From Pyrinomonadaceae bacterium (GTDB taxonomy: Bacteria > Acidobacteriota > Blastocatellia > Pyrinomonadales > Pyrinomonadaceae), in NCBI GenBank assembly GCA_026129865.1, contig JAHCHG010000005.1:62001-126000 (forward strand): a stretch of 64,000 nt of DNA, given 5' to 3'. Positions 27,048 to 37,499 of the stretch are shown piece after piece; the stretch's first letter is position 1; each line of letters opens with the position of its first letter. The notes under the pieces were generated by a model. It was not told the origin of the DNA, searched no databases, and worked only from the letters and a program-made list of their open reading frames with translations. The position numbers and the translations under genes are program-made.

Positions 27048-27505
27048 AAATCTATTTCAGTTGAGATCGCTCCGGATCAAATTAAAAGTAAGTTTTGGTT
27101 AACTTATGTAACCTGTGTTTTCGCCCCGAAATTGCGGTTAAGAACTTGATACAGCACTTTCAAGTCGTAATTACGTTTGCTTTTGATTTGCGTAATCAAT
27201 ATATGAGGATCGTGCGGCGGCATCATCGGTTAAACCGACTGTTCCGTTTGGGAGGTTTGTAGCAATGGATGATCCAGCCGGATGATTGAGCCAAACGAAC
27301 TGCAGCAAACGTGGAGAGCGGCGGCAAGATCGGCTATGTTTTAGACATTACCGCAGACGGGCAATTCAGGCTAAGCTTTCGTTTCTTCAGCGAACTAACA
27401 AATAGGCTAAATAATATTGTCGGTTTCTCCGATGTTCGTATGGGACGTTCGAGATTACCTTAAATACTCAATTGCACGAAACATAAATATTGCGTGAAAT
27501 TCAAC
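27048..27505. other. Divergent intergenic region, promoters presumed
   Basis: No convincing gene. It separates the two opposed halves of the glycan locus, so both promoters should lie here. Seen: an inverted repeat GGTTA/TAACC at 27097-27113, another ATTACG/CGTAAT at 27170-27196, and a plus-strand frame of about 58 codons without a start (ending near 27463, containing KIGYVLDITADGQF) that could be a gene remnant or chance. Confidence 0.4.
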
Positions 27506-27578
27506 GCTGCACGAATGCAGCTTCCTTTCGGGGTAGCAAAGTCAACACCTTTGGCTTAGCGGAAGAATTGTTTTCCGC
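27506..27578 (+). promoter_or_regulatory. Structured leader of rightward glycan operon
   Basis: GCTGCA-CGAA-TGCAGC is a perfect six-base-pair hairpin at 27506-27521, followed by TTCC, a small CC/GG hairpin, and GCGGAA/TTCCGC at 27559-27578. The GGAAG here can pair either with the upstream CTTCC or the downstream TTCC, again giving two exclusive folds. No T-run follows, so control would be by translation or another route. The layout resembles the leaders at 26985 and 45681. Confidence 0.4.
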
Positions 27579-27763
27579 CTTATCGCCGACCTGCCTGTCG
27601 CAAAATTCGTGCTGCGAATAATTTGAAGACAAAATACTCAAAAGACCACTGGGCGGCGGTTGCAATAAATTCGAAATTCAGCATTTGGAATATCGAAAAC
27701 TTACCCGCACAGAACTTGCGAGATCTAACTGAATTGAAAACTGCAGCGAATAAATTTACCAAC

Positions 27764-28732
27764 ATGGAAAGCGGCGAAAAAAAGTCCGGCGATTTCGCCG
27801 AATTGTCCGAAAATACGAAAGGAACTGCCGATTGCAAAATTTCCGTTGTTATCGCCTGGGTAAATTCATTTGACCTTTTAACCGCCGGGCTCGACGCGCT
27901 TCTTTCGAACACAACACGAAAGGCGGACGAGATAATCGTCGTGACGAGACACGGAAATCATGCGCAAATGCGGTTCGTTCAGGAATATCCCGACGTCCAT
28001 CTGGTGGCAGCGCTGCGCGGAACGCCGATCACAAAGCTTCGCAGTATCGGGATAAAGCACGCAACCGGCGACGTGATAGTCGTTACCGAAGACCACTGCG
28101 TGCCTTCGGAAAACTGGCTTAAAGCGGTTGAACTGAGAATGAGCGATGGGTATCAAATGGTTGGCGGTGCTGTAGAGAACGGCTGGGATGCGCGTTTGCG
28201 GGACACCGCCGCCTTTCTAACCGAATATTCATTCGCCATTAAAAGCAAGAACGGCGCACAAGTTCAGGATCAGATCGGTCTGATTCCCGGAAACAACGCG
28301 GCGTATAGCCGGGCGATCGTCGATGGCGTTTGTAAGACGTTAGAGGAAGATCGATGGGAATCGTTTCACTACGCCGATCTTGAACGTTCCGGAACCCGCG
28401 CTGTTTACGATTCCGAAATGCTCCTTTATCACCGCCGTCCTTTTAATTTCTTTTACTTTATTTCGCAGCGATTCCATTTTTGCCGCTCATTTGCCGAGAT
28501 GCGGTCAAAATCGCTGAGCGGAACGGGTCGGATCAAATACGGGATCGGCTGCGCGGTTTTGCCGCCGCTGCTTTGGCTTCGCGGGTTGAAAACGCTGGTC
28601 GGCAAACAAAGGATGATCGGAACTTATTTTCTATGTTCGCCGCTGATCGCATTTTATCTCTGCGCCGGTGCGATGGGCGAAATGTACGGGTACTTTTTTG
28701 GCGGCGGAAACAGTTTGGCAAAGGTAGAATAA
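27764..28732 (+). CDS. GT2-family glycosyltransferase, ED-x-C subtype
   Basis: 322 residues from the ATG at 27764; the frame is open to a TTG at 27623, which is less likely. The GT-A domain begins ISVVIAWVNSFDLLTAGLDAL, with VVTEDHCVPSENW in the metal-site position, MVGGAVENGWDA, and IGLIPGNNAAYSRA. Hydrophobic segments near the C-terminus (about 260-310) suggest membrane attachment. It is the paralogue of the 23774 product. The next gene starts on the last base of its stop codon. Confidence 0.82.
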   Translation: MESGEKKSGDFAELSENTKGTADCKISVVIAWVNSFDLLTAGLDALLSNTTRKADEIIVVTRHGNHAQMRFVQEYPDVHLVAALRGTPITKLRSIGIKHATGDVIVVTEDHCVPSENWLKAVELRMSDGYQMVGGAVENGWDARLRDTAAFLTEYSFAIKSKNGAQVQDQIGLIPGNNAAYSRAIVDGVCKTLEEDRWESFHYADLERSGTRAVYDSEMLLYHRRPFNFFYFISQRFHFCRSFAEMRSKSLSGTGRIKYGIGCAVLPPLLWLRGLKTLVGKQRMIGTYFLCSPLIAFYLCAGAMGEMYGYFFGGGNSLAKVE

Positions 28733-29805
28733 TGAAATTTGGATTAATAGGCTGCGGAGCGATCGGAGCTTCGCGAGCGAGCAGTTTACAAAATACGGAT
28801 AAAGCATCTCTGCTTTCGGTTTTCGACAGCGACGCGTCGCGACGCAACGAATTTGCTGCAAAGTACTCAGCGAAGGCGCCGTCGTCGTACATCGAAATGC
28901 TCGAGGACGACGATCTGGACACAGTCATCGTTTCGACACCGCCAAATCTTCACCGCGAACATTGTATTGCGGCGTTCGAAGCCGGAAAGCATGTATTGTG
29001 CGAAAAACCGCTTGCATCTTCGGTCGAAGATTGCCGCGCGATCGTTGACGCCGCGAACGCTTCCGGAAAGGTATTGGGAACCGGATACAACTACAGATTT
29101 TATCCGGCAGTCGCTAAGGCGCGCGAGTTAATCTCCGAAGGAGCGATCGGCGAGATCGTCAATGTAAAAAGTTTTGCCGGGCATCCGGGCGGCAAGGAAT
29201 TTACCCATCAATGGGTTCACGACCCGGAAATAATGGGCGGCGGCGCGCTTATGGACAACGGAATTCATCTTGCCGATCTGCTTTTACATTTTCTCGGAAG
29301 CGCTGACGAAACGCACGGATTTTCATCGGACATGATCTGGAACTTCGGCGACAGCGAAGACAACGGCTTTATTCTTGCAAAAACTCCCGAAGGGCGCATC
29401 GGCACGCTTCAAGCAAGCTGGAGCGATTGGACCGGTTACAAATTTCATCTTGAAATTACCGGAACGAATGGCGGCATAAAGATCCATTATCCGCCGATGA
29501 TGACCGTCCATATCACGCGCCCGACCGGGACGGCTAAAAAAGGCAAACGGAGGATCTACATTTTTCCATTGTTTCAATTCAAAGAACGTCTGCGGTCGTA
29601 TCTCTGGACCATCGAACAGAGCTTTATAGCGGAGCAGACTGACTTTATGCAGCGTGCTCGAGGTCTTGGCGGAGTAGGAGCGACTGGCATCGACGGCTTG
29701 AAGGCGGTGGAACTGGTTAATGCTGCTTATCGCCAGCGGTGCACACACGAAAAAGCCGCTAAAGTTGCTGCCGCCGAGACGTCATCGAGAGCTGCGATCG
29801 GATGA
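28732..29805 (+). CDS. Gfo/Idh/MocA-family NAD(P)-dependent oxidoreductase
   Basis: 357 residues; the start ATG at 28732 shares a base with the upstream stop. Rossmann motif MKFGLIGCGAIGASRA, signature EKPLASSVEDC at about 95-105, and the GGGALMDNGIHLADLLLHFLG region of the C-terminal domain are all present. In glycan loci such enzymes oxidise C3 or reduce keto positions of NDP-sugars to make rare sugars (for example WbpB-like). The link to a specific sugar is open. It overlaps the flippase gene by four bases. Confidence 0.9.
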   Translation: MKFGLIGCGAIGASRASSLQNTDKASLLSVFDSDASRRNEFAAKYSAKAPSSYIEMLEDDDLDTVIVSTPPNLHREHCIAAFEAGKHVLCEKPLASSVEDCRAIVDAANASGKVLGTGYNYRFYPAVAKARELISEGAIGEIVNVKSFAGHPGGKEFTHQWVHDPEIMGGGALMDNGIHLADLLLHFLGSADETHGFSSDMIWNFGDSEDNGFILAKTPEGRIGTLQASWSDWTGYKFHLEITGTNGGIKIHYPPMMTVHITRPTGTAKKGKRRIYIFPLFQFKERLRSYLWTIEQSFIAEQTDFMQRARGLGGVGATGIDGLKAVELVNAAYRQRCTHEKAAKVAAAETSSRAAIG

Positions 29806-31076
29806 AACTTGTTTCAAACTTTATTTCGCTGGCAGCGGCGGAGATCGTGAGCAAGATAGTCACTTTTGCCGCGTTTGCCTACCTGGCACGTCTTTTTGGT
29901 CCGGCAGGATACGGTTACATCGAATGGGCTGGAGCGGCATTGATGTGTGCCGGTTTGATCGTCGATCAGGGATTTAATTCATATGGCGCGCGTGAGATAG
30001 CGAAAGATCCATCTCGAACTGCCCCACTTGTTGCGGAGATCATAACGGCGCGATTCGCCTTTGCAGTTGTCGGGTACGCCGTACTCTTCGCTGTTGCAAT
30101 GAGCTTTGAAGACGGAAATCCGCTTCGCCAGCTTTTGCTGATCTACGGTCTAAGCCTTTTCATTCTTCCGTTTTTGCTCCAATGGGTTTTTCAGGGACAC
30201 GACCGAATGCATATCGTCGCGATAACGCAGACGATTCGTCAGGTGGTTTTTTTTGGTGTGATCTTTTTGTTTGTGCGCGAACCGGACGACCTTCTTATTG
30301 TCGGTTATGCAGAGGTTGCAGCGGTGTTCGCCGCAGCTGCCTTTACGATCTTTTCATACCGAAACTTTGATCTTAATAATCGAAAAAGCTTTCGCCCGGC
30401 GCTTTCGGCAAAGCTTTTTCGAGAAGGAATTCCGATCGGGTTTAGCCAGATATTTTGGGTAGTTCGATCGTTTGGCGCCATTTTGATAATAGGGCTTATC
30501 GCGACCGCCGCCGAAGCCGGATACTTCGCCGGCGCGATGCGGATATTTATCGCGCTCCATGCTTTTGTTTTTCTCTATTTTGCTAACTTATTGCCGTCGT
30601 TTTCGAGAGCCTGGGAATCTGGACGGCTAGAATTAAACAAAATTACAAAAAATTCGCTGAAGGTGGTTCTGATACTCGGAACAGTTGCGGGAATCTGCTG
30701 GATCATTGTCGCACCTTACGCGATCACGATCTCATTTGGACAAGAATTTACTGCCGCAGCCGCCGCATTACAATGGCTCGGCGCAACATGTGTTGCGGCG
30801 GCGATCGGCGGACATTTTCGATTTGGGTTGATAGCTGCCGGAGAGCAAACGATTGAAATGGTGATCGCAGCAGTCGGCGCAGGCGCCGCGGTTATTCTCC
30901 TGCCGCTTGGCTACTGGAATTTTGGAATCAGCGGAGCCGGTGCTGCGCTCTTTTTCACTGAAATTTTAATGCTGGTTCTGGCGGGATACACGGCTTTTTC
31001 CCGACTTTACGATCTGCAGAAAAATACCGGAACTCAACCATTCTTAAAAGACCTTTCAAAAGAGACGAGATGCTGA
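29802..31076 (+). CDS. Wzx-like oligosaccharide flippase
   Basis: 424 residues, about 12 to 14 TM helices in the MATE/MVF-like pattern. The start MKLVSNFISLAAAEIVSKIVTFAAFAYLARLFGPAGYG is typical of the polysaccharide_synt/Wzx family. It would flip the undecaprenyl-PP-linked repeat unit to the outer face of the inner membrane. It is the only flippase seen in the window. It overlaps both neighbours by a few bases. No clear Wzy, Wzz/Wzc or Wza was found nearby; Wzy could be one of the unassigned polytopic proteins. Confidence 0.88.
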   Translation: MKLVSNFISLAAAEIVSKIVTFAAFAYLARLFGPAGYGYIEWAGAALMCAGLIVDQGFNSYGAREIAKDPSRTAPLVAEIITARFAFAVVGYAVLFAVAMSFEDGNPLRQLLLIYGLSLFILPFLLQWVFQGHDRMHIVAITQTIRQVVFFGVIFLFVREPDDLLIVGYAEVAAVFAAAAFTIFSYRNFDLNNRKSFRPALSAKLFREGIPIGFSQIFWVVRSFGAILIIGLIATAAEAGYFAGAMRIFIALHAFVFLYFANLLPSFSRAWESGRLELNKITKNSLKVVLILGTVAGICWIIVAPYAITISFGQEFTAAAAALQWLGATCVAAAIGGHFRFGLIAAGEQTIEMVIAAVGAGAAVILLPLGYWNFGISGAGAALFFTEILMLVLAGYTAFSRLYDLQKNTGTQPFLKDLSKETRC

Positions 31077-32650
31077 CCGACATTGATACAACCGGCAAAG
31101 TTTATAATGCCGCAAAGAGCAACAGCGCGATTGAAACTGAAAACCGATCGTTTTCTTTATTATCGGATCGAAGCGTCGCATTTCGGTTGTTCCTCACTTG
31201 CTGGCTGATCTTTGGACTTCATTTCGCCACCAACACGGTGCGCGAGATCTATCCGGCGATAAGTTTAGCGGAGCATTTCAGTTTTGATGTTTTTGAGTAC
31301 GCTGGGCTTCATCCGGACATTTTTACAATGGATGGACGCGGGACGTTCATCAATAACAATCCCGGCGCGTCGATCATGGGAGCCGTTCCGTACTTATTGC
31401 TGCGACCTTTGACCGACACCGTCACATCGAGGGTTCAGGCAGCCAGGGCGAATGCTCCGCGCCCGGAAAATGCCGAATACGACACGATCTATCCGATGGC
31501 GCAGGAATTTTACCGGAAAGCCCGGGAAAAAGGACTCGATGTAAAATTTGGGCTCGCAGCCGGAATCACTCAGTCGCTGATGATGGCGCCGGTTTCAGCG
31601 CTCGGAGTAGTGGTAATGTTCTTTGTTTTGCTTCGGCTGACAGATAGCAGAAACACCGCGCTCTTTCTGGCTCTGCTTTACGCTTTTGCGACGCCGGTTT
31701 TATATCGAACGGCACAGCTAAACCAAAACATTTTAGCCGCGCATTTTGCCTTTTTTGCGTTCGTGTTGCTTTGGCGACCGAGTTGCTGGCAATCGAAGAT
31801 CGACGAAAATCGACCGTTTTATCTTCTCGCCGGACTTTGCGCGGGTTGGACCGTTGTGCTCGATTACAGCGGTGTGGTTTCGGTGGCTGTACTTAGCGTC
31901 TACGCATTGTTCCGATGGATCGGGCAGCGATCTAGAAATTATTCAGATCTCTTAAAATACGGATCAGGCGTCGCCGTGTCGCTCGCGGTTCTTCTGGCTT
32001 ATCAATGGTCGAGCTTTGGGAATCCGTTCTTTCCGGCGCAAACCTATATGCCGCCGGCTAATTTTACCGAGATCGGATACCGGGGATTCGGACTTCCGAA
32101 TTTATCTTTGCTGGCGCAAACTGCGTTTTCAATTAGATACGGACTTTTCGCTGCATCGCCGATACTGCTTTTTGCGCTCGCCGCTCCCGTTTGGATTCGC
32201 CGGTCAACCAGCTTTCTGCCGCGCCACGCGATGACCGCTATCGTCGGCTTTACCGCCGCGTTCTTTCTGTTTTGCTCGGCTAATCAATACGGCTGGATGC
32301 AGTTCAACACGGGCGTCCGGCATATCGTTCCGGTTGTTCCGTTTGTCTTTTTGCTCGCCGCAAACGTCCTGTGGAAGATGCCTAGAACAGTCAGCTGGCT
32401 GATTGGCGGCGCTGCGGTTTTTTGGTCGTGGAGCCAGGCGATGTTTCGTGATGTCGAACAGGGCTCCGGCATATTCGAATCGGTTCGTCACGTGCTGTTT
32501 GAAGGATTTTCGCTTCCATGGCTGACAACGCTCGAACGCATGGGATATTTCGAAAGCGCACCTGTTTTACCGGTGTTGGCTGTTTCGGCGGTTGTCGTGT
32601 GGGCGATCTGGACCTTCAAGCGATCCGCGGTCAGGGAGCGTGTGATATGA
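31070..32650 (+). CDS. Polytopic membrane protein, GT-C-like
   Basis: 526 residues. After a polar start of about 40 there are roughly ten TM helices with a long first outer loop that holds HPDIFTMDGRGTFINNNPG, followed by MGAVPYLLLRP. That layout (a large acidic first periplasmic loop and later short loops) matches GT-C-fold proteins using polyprenyl-P-sugars, but a canonical DE or DxD pair is not clear. A Wzy-type polymerase is the main alternative. It overlaps the flippase and the next GT-C gene. Confidence 0.65.
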   Translation: MLTDIDTTGKVYNAAKSNSAIETENRSFSLLSDRSVAFRLFLTCWLIFGLHFATNTVREIYPAISLAEHFSFDVFEYAGLHPDIFTMDGRGTFINNNPGASIMGAVPYLLLRPLTDTVTSRVQAARANAPRPENAEYDTIYPMAQEFYRKAREKGLDVKFGLAAGITQSLMMAPVSALGVVVMFFVLLRLTDSRNTALFLALLYAFATPVLYRTAQLNQNILAAHFAFFAFVLLWRPSCWQSKIDENRPFYLLAGLCAGWTVVLDYSGVVSVAVLSVYALFRWIGQRSRNYSDLLKYGSGVAVSLAVLLAYQWSSFGNPFFPAQTYMPPANFTEIGYRGFGLPNLSLLAQTAFSIRYGLFAASPILLFALAAPVWIRRSTSFLPRHAMTAIVGFTAAFFLFCSANQYGWMQFNTGVRHIVPVVPFVFLLAANVLWKMPRTVSWLIGGAAVFWSWSQAMFRDVEQGSGIFESVRHVLFEGFSLPWLTTLERMGYFESAPVLPVLAVSAVVVWAIWTFKRSAVRERVI

Positions 32651-34413
32651 GATCATCAAATCGTTCCGGCGTACCGCTAATGATCTTGACGGGCGCAGTT
32701 TTCGTTTCGCTTGGGCTACTGATTCCTTCTTCACAATACGAACAAATTTTAACAGGTAGTGTTTCCGGAAAACTGGGCTGGGGACCGCTGCTGTTTCGCG
32801 TTTTATTGGTTTTTCACGGGTTAGTTCTGATTCTTGCCGGACGGTTTTGGGACCGGATTCAAGTTTCAATTCCGGAAAAGCGAGCGCTTAACCTACGAAT
32901 TCCGCGCGGAATTGTCTGGGGTATGATCGGGCTGACCGCTGCGGCGTTTGTGCTGCGTTTTATCAATCTCAATTCCGATCTATGGGTCGATGAAGTGTAT
33001 ACACTGATCGATTTTGTCAGGGAGTCACCCGGCGAGATCATTACTAATTTTTCAAGCCAGAATCAGCATATGCTCTTTTCGCTTCTTGCCCATGCGTCGA
33101 TCAGCACGTTCGGCGAAAGCGCTTGGGCAATGCGGCTGCCGTCCGTGTTGTTCGGCGCAGCGAGCCTCTGGGCGCTCTTTTTTCTAGCAAGATCGATCTT
33201 TGATCTGCGAACGGCGTTTCTTTCTGCTGCATTAATGACGGTGTCTTACCATCATATCTGGTTTTCACAGAACGCCCGCGGCTATATGGGGCTGCTGTTC
33301 TTTACGCTTTTAGCGACGCTTTTCTGGCAGCAGGCGCTGAAATATGACGAACTGAAATTCTGGTTTGGTTATGCGCTGGCTGTCGTTCTCGGTATGTGGA
33401 TACATATGACGATGGCGTTCGTCGTTGCGGCGCACGGTCTCGTTTATCTTGTATGTCTGGCACTGCCGAAATTCGGCGTAAGCATTGAGCCTTTAGAAAA
33501 ACGCGCAGGTCTGCGTCCGATATTGGTTTGGACCCTTTGCGTCACCGTTACTCTTCAGCTTTACGCTTTAGCGTTGCCGGAATTTCTCGCGACGGCGCTG
33601 CATGAAGAATCGAAAGATTCGATCTGGACCAATCCGCTTTGGGTGATACGTGAAAGTCTGCAGAACCTCCGCATCGGATTTGCAGGCTTTTCTGTGGTTG
33701 CCGCTGCCGGTGGCGTTGTCGCGTTCGGCTGGTGGAATTTGCTTCGCAAAAATCCGCGAATGGTGATGTGGATGACGCTTCCGCCATTGCTGGCAGGTGC
33801 TTTTATGATCTCCACCGCGCACAACCTGTTCCCGCGCTTTTTCTTTTTTGCAATGGGATTCGGCATTTTGTTCGCCGTCAGCGGAGCCGTGGAACTGCCG
33901 GATTTTCTTGTCGAAAAACTAGAAATTCTAAAAAGTTGGAAAAAACTTTTTCATTTTGCGGGCGGTGCGGCGGCAATTTTGATGATAGTCGTATCGCTGT
34001 TCACGCTGCCGCGCAACTATTTACTGCCGAAACAAGATTTTTCAGGCGCGCGGCAGTTTGTCGAGACCAACCGGAAATCGGGCGACGACGTCGTTGCAGT
34101 GAGCATCGCCGGCGAAATGTACCGGAATTATTATGCTCCGCAATGGAAGAACGCTGAAAATTATTCCGATCTGATCCGATCGGAGAAATCCTTTGGCGAT
34201 CAATGGCTTGTTTACACTCTTGCGCCCGAGATCAAGGCTTTTCATCCGCAAATGTGGGAATTGATAAAAAGGGAGTACGCGACCGTCAAGATCTTTCCCG
34301 GCACCTTAAACGGCGGTGAGATCTATGTAAGCAGAAGACAGAATAAATTGGAGAACAACAATGAACCAATCCGAAACGAGGACCAACTCGAAAAGGCGTC
34401 CGTTCAAAGGTAA
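32647..34413 (+). CDS. GT39/ArnT-like membrane glycosyltransferase
   Basis: 588 residues starting at the ATG that overlaps the previous stop (ATGA). Many TM helices. The first big outer loop carries NLNSDLWVDEVYTLIDF with the catalytic-type Asp-Glu, then RLPSVLFGAASLWALFFLAR, the most recognisable stretch of the PMT/ArnT family. It would transfer a sugar from a polyprenyl-monophosphate donor outside the membrane; the DPMS-like gene that starts inside its 3' end could supply that donor. Confidence 0.88.
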   Translation: MRSSNRSGVPLMILTGAVFVSLGLLIPSSQYEQILTGSVSGKLGWGPLLFRVLLVFHGLVLILAGRFWDRIQVSIPEKRALNLRIPRGIVWGMIGLTAAAFVLRFINLNSDLWVDEVYTLIDFVRESPGEIITNFSSQNQHMLFSLLAHASISTFGESAWAMRLPSVLFGAASLWALFFLARSIFDLRTAFLSAALMTVSYHHIWFSQNARGYMGLLFFTLLATLFWQQALKYDELKFWFGYALAVVLGMWIHMTMAFVVAAHGLVYLVCLALPKFGVSIEPLEKRAGLRPILVWTLCVTVTLQLYALALPEFLATALHEESKDSIWTNPLWVIRESLQNLRIGFAGFSVVAAAGGVVAFGWWNLLRKNPRMVMWMTLPPLLAGAFMISTAHNLFPRFFFFAMGFGILFAVSGAVELPDFLVEKLEILKSWKKLFHFAGGAAAILMIVVSLFTLPRNYLLPKQDFSGARQFVETNRKSGDDVVAVSIAGEMYRNYYAPQWKNAENYSDLIRSEKSFGDQWLVYTLAPEIKAFHPQMWELIKREYATVKIFPGTLNGGEIYVSRRQNKLENNNEPIRNEDQLEKASVQR

Positions 34414-35422
34414 TCGCGATAAGATCAGCACTGACGCCGAAATAAATTCAGTCAATTCCACCGGGAAGATTCGCTCAGTAAGCGTTATCATTCCGGCATT
34501 TAATGAAGAATTGGCGGTAAGTGAGAGCATCCGCGAACTTCGCAAAATGTTCGACGCTTCGACAATCGAAGCGGAAATTCTTGTGGTCGATGACGGTTCG
34601 TCCGATGCCACAGCACATAACGCGAAAAGCGCAGGCGCACGCGTAATTCAGCACCGGAGCAACCGCGGATACGGCGCGTCGCTGAAAACCGGAATTTTGG
34701 CGGCTGAAAACGATATCATTGCGATCACCGACGCAGACGGAACTTATCCGGCAGAGTTCATTCCGGAAATGCTTATCGAACTTGAACACGCCGATATGGT
34801 CGTCGGCGCCCGCACCGGCGCTGAGGTAAATATTCCGCTGTCGCGAAAGCCTGCAAAATGGTTTTTGCGAATGATGGCAAATTACGTCGCCAATCGAAAA
34901 ATTCCCGATCTGAACAGTGGTTTACGGGTTTTTCGAAGGGATGTCGCCGTTCAATATTTCGCGATCCTTTCCGATCAATTCAGTTTTACGACGACGATCA
35001 CCCTGGCAATGCTCTGCGACAAATATGCGGTCAGATATGTTCCGATCAACTACCGGAAAAGACAGGGAAAATCAAAGATAATGCCGTGGGACGCAGGCAG
35101 TTTCGCCGTGCTGATAATGCGCGTGGCGATGCTTTTCCGCCCGCTCAGGGTTTTTCTTCCGATCGCACTTGTCTGCATTCTTTACGGTGTCGTGAAAACG
35201 ACGTTCGATCTAACGCGCGATCCGAATATCTCGGCTTCGGCAATTTTCGCATTCGCGAGCGCGCTAATGATGGTTCTTGTCGGAATGCTCGGAGACGCGG
35301 TTGCCACGAGGCTCGGCAGATTTAATCAAAACGCCGCCGCCGGCGCTCGACCGAAAGAATATATCGAGGTTTCTGAAGATGTGAAACCGGCATTCAAAGT
35401 TTATTCCGGCGCTCGAAACTAA
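34361..35422 (+). CDS. DPMS-like GT2 (polyprenyl-phosphate sugar synthase) with TM tail
   Basis: 353 residues. A GGAG site seven bases before the ATG supports this start although it overlaps the upstream gene by 53 bases. After a basic tail of about 40 residues come VSVIIPAFNEELAVSESI, VVDDGSSDAT, GYGASLKTGI and ITDADGTYP, the dolichol-phosphate-mannose-synthase-like set. The C-terminal third has two or more TM helices. These enzymes make polyprenyl-P-hexose at the inner face, which is then used by GT-C proteins such as the preceding gene product. Confidence 0.9.
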   Translation: MNQSETRTNSKRRPFKGNRDKISTDAEINSVNSTGKIRSVSVIIPAFNEELAVSESIRELRKMFDASTIEAEILVVDDGSSDATAHNAKSAGARVIQHRSNRGYGASLKTGILAAENDIIAITDADGTYPAEFIPEMLIELEHADMVVGARTGAEVNIPLSRKPAKWFLRMMANYVANRKIPDLNSGLRVFRRDVAVQYFAILSDQFSFTTTITLAMLCDKYAVRYVPINYRKRQGKSKIMPWDAGSFAVLIMRVAMLFRPLRVFLPIALVCILYGVVKTTFDLTRDPNISASAIFAFASALMMVLVGMLGDAVATRLGRFNQNAAAGARPKEYIEVSEDVKPAFKVYSGARN

Positions 35423-35463
35423 GCAATAGATCAGCATCGACTAAAAATTTTACGAGACTAAAT

Positions 35464-36027
35464 ATGATCCTGCTTCGATTTTATCTACTCTTCGGACTTA
35501 TCGCTCACAAAGTTATCTGGGAACAACTGCGTCCCGCGAATGACGATCGTCCGGCGGAGAAACCGTCGGCAAAACTGCTTTTTATAAAAGCGGTAAAGGT
35601 CGCGATACTCCTGGCGATTATTGTTCAAACAATGGTCCCGGAAATTTTACCGATCTCGTCGGAACCGCTATTGTTGCGAGTCGCAGGAACAGCGATATAT
35701 ACGATCGGATTGCTTACGGCGATCGCGGCGCGGGTCCAGCTTGGAAAGAATTGGTCGAATATCGAAACCGGTCGCGTGCTCGACGATCAAGAAGTCGTTT
35801 CGAAAGGCGTTTACCGATTTATCCGCCATCCGATCTATACCGGCGATCTGCTTTTACTGCTCGGTTTACAGCTTTCGCTAAATTCCTGGCTGTTTTTGGG
35901 AGTCTTCGTTTTGGCACCGGTCGTAATGCTGAAAGCGATTCGCGAGGAACAAATGCTTGCCGAAGAGCTGTCTGGTTATGAGTCGTACCGGGCTAAAACT
36001 AAAAGATTTATCCCCTATTTGATATGA
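35464..36027 (+). CDS. Isoprenylcysteine carboxyl methyltransferase-like membrane protein
   Basis: 187 residues, about four TM helices. The C-terminal half has the ICMT/PEMT-type SAM site: [20 protein letters not shown] and, near the end, [24 protein letters not shown]. Bacterial members methylate small or lipid substrates; most are unassigned. Placed between the DPMS-like gene and a flavoenzyme gene, it may modify a polyprenyl or glycan carrier, but this is only positional inference. It overlaps the next gene by four bases. Confidence 0.85.
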   Translation: MILLRFYLLFGLIAHKVIWEQLRPANDDRPAEKPSAKLLFIKAVKVAILLAIIVQTMVPEILPISSEPLLLRVAGTAIYTIGLLTAIAARVQLGKNWSNIETGRVLDDQEVVSKGVYRFIRHPIYTGDLLLLLGLQLSLNSWLFLGVFVLAPVVMLKAIREEQMLAEELSGYESYRAKTKRFIPYLI

Positions 36028-37454
36028 GCAGGCAAAACGCGCCTCACATTGTGATTCTCGGAGCAGGACCCGGCGGGCTCGGCGCGGCGTGGCGGCTGCG
36101 CGAATCGGGAAAGGCGGCAGTAACGGTTCTGGAGCAGAACGCGGATGTCGGCGGAAATGCGGGGAGCTTTGAACTTGCTGGAATTCCTGTAGATTACGGG
36201 AGCCATCGGCTGCATCCGGCGACGAATCCTGACATTCTTCGCGATCTGCAGACGCTTTTGGGTGATGAACTTCTAGATCGTCCGCGCCATGGGCGGATTC
36301 GACTGCAAGGCAGATGGATACATTTTCCGCTCAAAGCTCAGGATCTTGCATTACGGCTCCCGCTTCCGTTCACTGCCGGAGTCGCGGCGGACGCGGTCAA
36401 AAAACTGCTGCCGAAAATTTCGTCGAAAAACGGTAAAGAATCATTCGCAAGTGTATTAGAGAAAGGTTTGGGAAAAACCATCTGCCGCGATTTTTATTTT
36501 CCGTACGCCGAAAAGATCTGGGGGATCTCGCCGCGGGATCTGTCTGCGATTCAAGCGCGCCGGAGGGTTTCAGCCGGAAGTCTCGGGAAAATGATAAAAA
36601 AAGTACTGTCGATAATACCGGGATTTAAAGCTCCCGGTGCCGGAAGATTTTATTACCCAAAACAAGGTTATGGACAAATTAGCCGGGCGATAGCCAAACG
36701 CGCAAACATCCTCGGAGCCGAGATCAAACTTAACAGTAAGGTTACCGGCATTGATCAAGGAAGCGAAAAACACACGGTGCATTTCGAAGGAAGAGACGGG
36801 AAGGGAACAATTGAAGCAGATCATATCTGGTCGACGATACCGCTCACGGTTCTCGCGCGGCTGACTGATAAGGTTCCTGCAGATGTGATCGGCGAAAGCA
36901 GAAAACTTTCGTACCGCGCAATGGTTTTGATCTATCTCGTTATCGGGCAGGATCAATGGACGGAGTTTGACGCGCATTATTTTCCGGAACGCGAGATCAA
37001 ACTGACCCGCCTTTCGGAACCCAAAAACTATGCCGCTCGAACCGACATAAAAGGAAGAACGGTTCTTTGCGGAGAATTGCCGTGCGACGTTGGTGACCAT
37101 GTTTGGACAGCTTCGGACGAAGAACTTGGAAAACTTGTCGCCCGATCACTGGAAGAATGCGGGCTCGGCATTCGATCGCCGATCAAGCAAGTCGTAACAA
37201 AACGTCTGCCTTTTGCCTATCCGATCTATCTGGAAGGATACGAAAAACATTTTAAGGTTCAGGATGAATGGGCTGAAGGACTCGATCGTGTTTTAACGTT
37301 CGGGAGGCAGGGACTTTTTGCACACGACAATACGCATCACGCTCTGGCGATGGCATATGCGGCGGTCGATTGTCTGGACAGTGGCGGCAATTTCGACAAA
37401 GCGCATTGGAAGGAATATCGGACAGAATTCGAAAAGCATGTTGTTGAAGACTAA
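36024..37454 (+). CDS. UDP-galactopyranose-mutase-like FAD oxidoreductase
   Basis: 476 residues. The N-terminus [20 protein letters not shown] binds FAD, then [13 protein letters not shown] and [14 protein letters not shown] follow, and the branch signature [19 protein letters not shown] corresponds to EKVWGIPCSEIS in the 25029 product. The C-terminus has the usual second FAD contact ([19 protein letters not shown]). The two flavoenzymes share the superfamily but differ clearly in motif details, so they probably handle different substrates. It lies in the rightward operon with no small two-TM partner beside it. Confidence 0.88.
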   Translation: MSRQNAPHIVILGAGPGGLGAAWRLRESGKAAVTVLEQNADVGGNAGSFELAGIPVDYGSHRLHPATNPDILRDLQTLLGDELLDRPRHGRIRLQGRWIHFPLKAQDLALRLPLPFTAGVAADAVKKLLPKISSKNGKESFASVLEKGLGKTICRDFYFPYAEKIWGISPRDLSAIQARRRVSAGSLGKMIKKVLSIIPGFKAPGAGRFYYPKQGYGQISRAIAKRANILGAEIKLNSKVTGIDQGSEKHTVHFEGRDGKGTIEADHIWSTIPLTVLARLTDKVPADVIGESRKLSYRAMVLIYLVIGQDQWTEFDAHYFPEREIKLTRLSEPKNYAARTDIKGRTVLCGELPCDVGDHVWTASDEELGKLVARSLEECGLGIRSPIKQVVTKRLPFAYPIYLEGYEKHFKVQDEWAEGLDRVLTFGRQGLFAHDNTHHALAMAYAAVDCLDSGGNFDKAHWKEYRTEFEKHVVED

Positions 37455-37499
37455 GCTTGCTAACTTAATCTCCCAGCGATAAAGAACCGATAGATAAAC

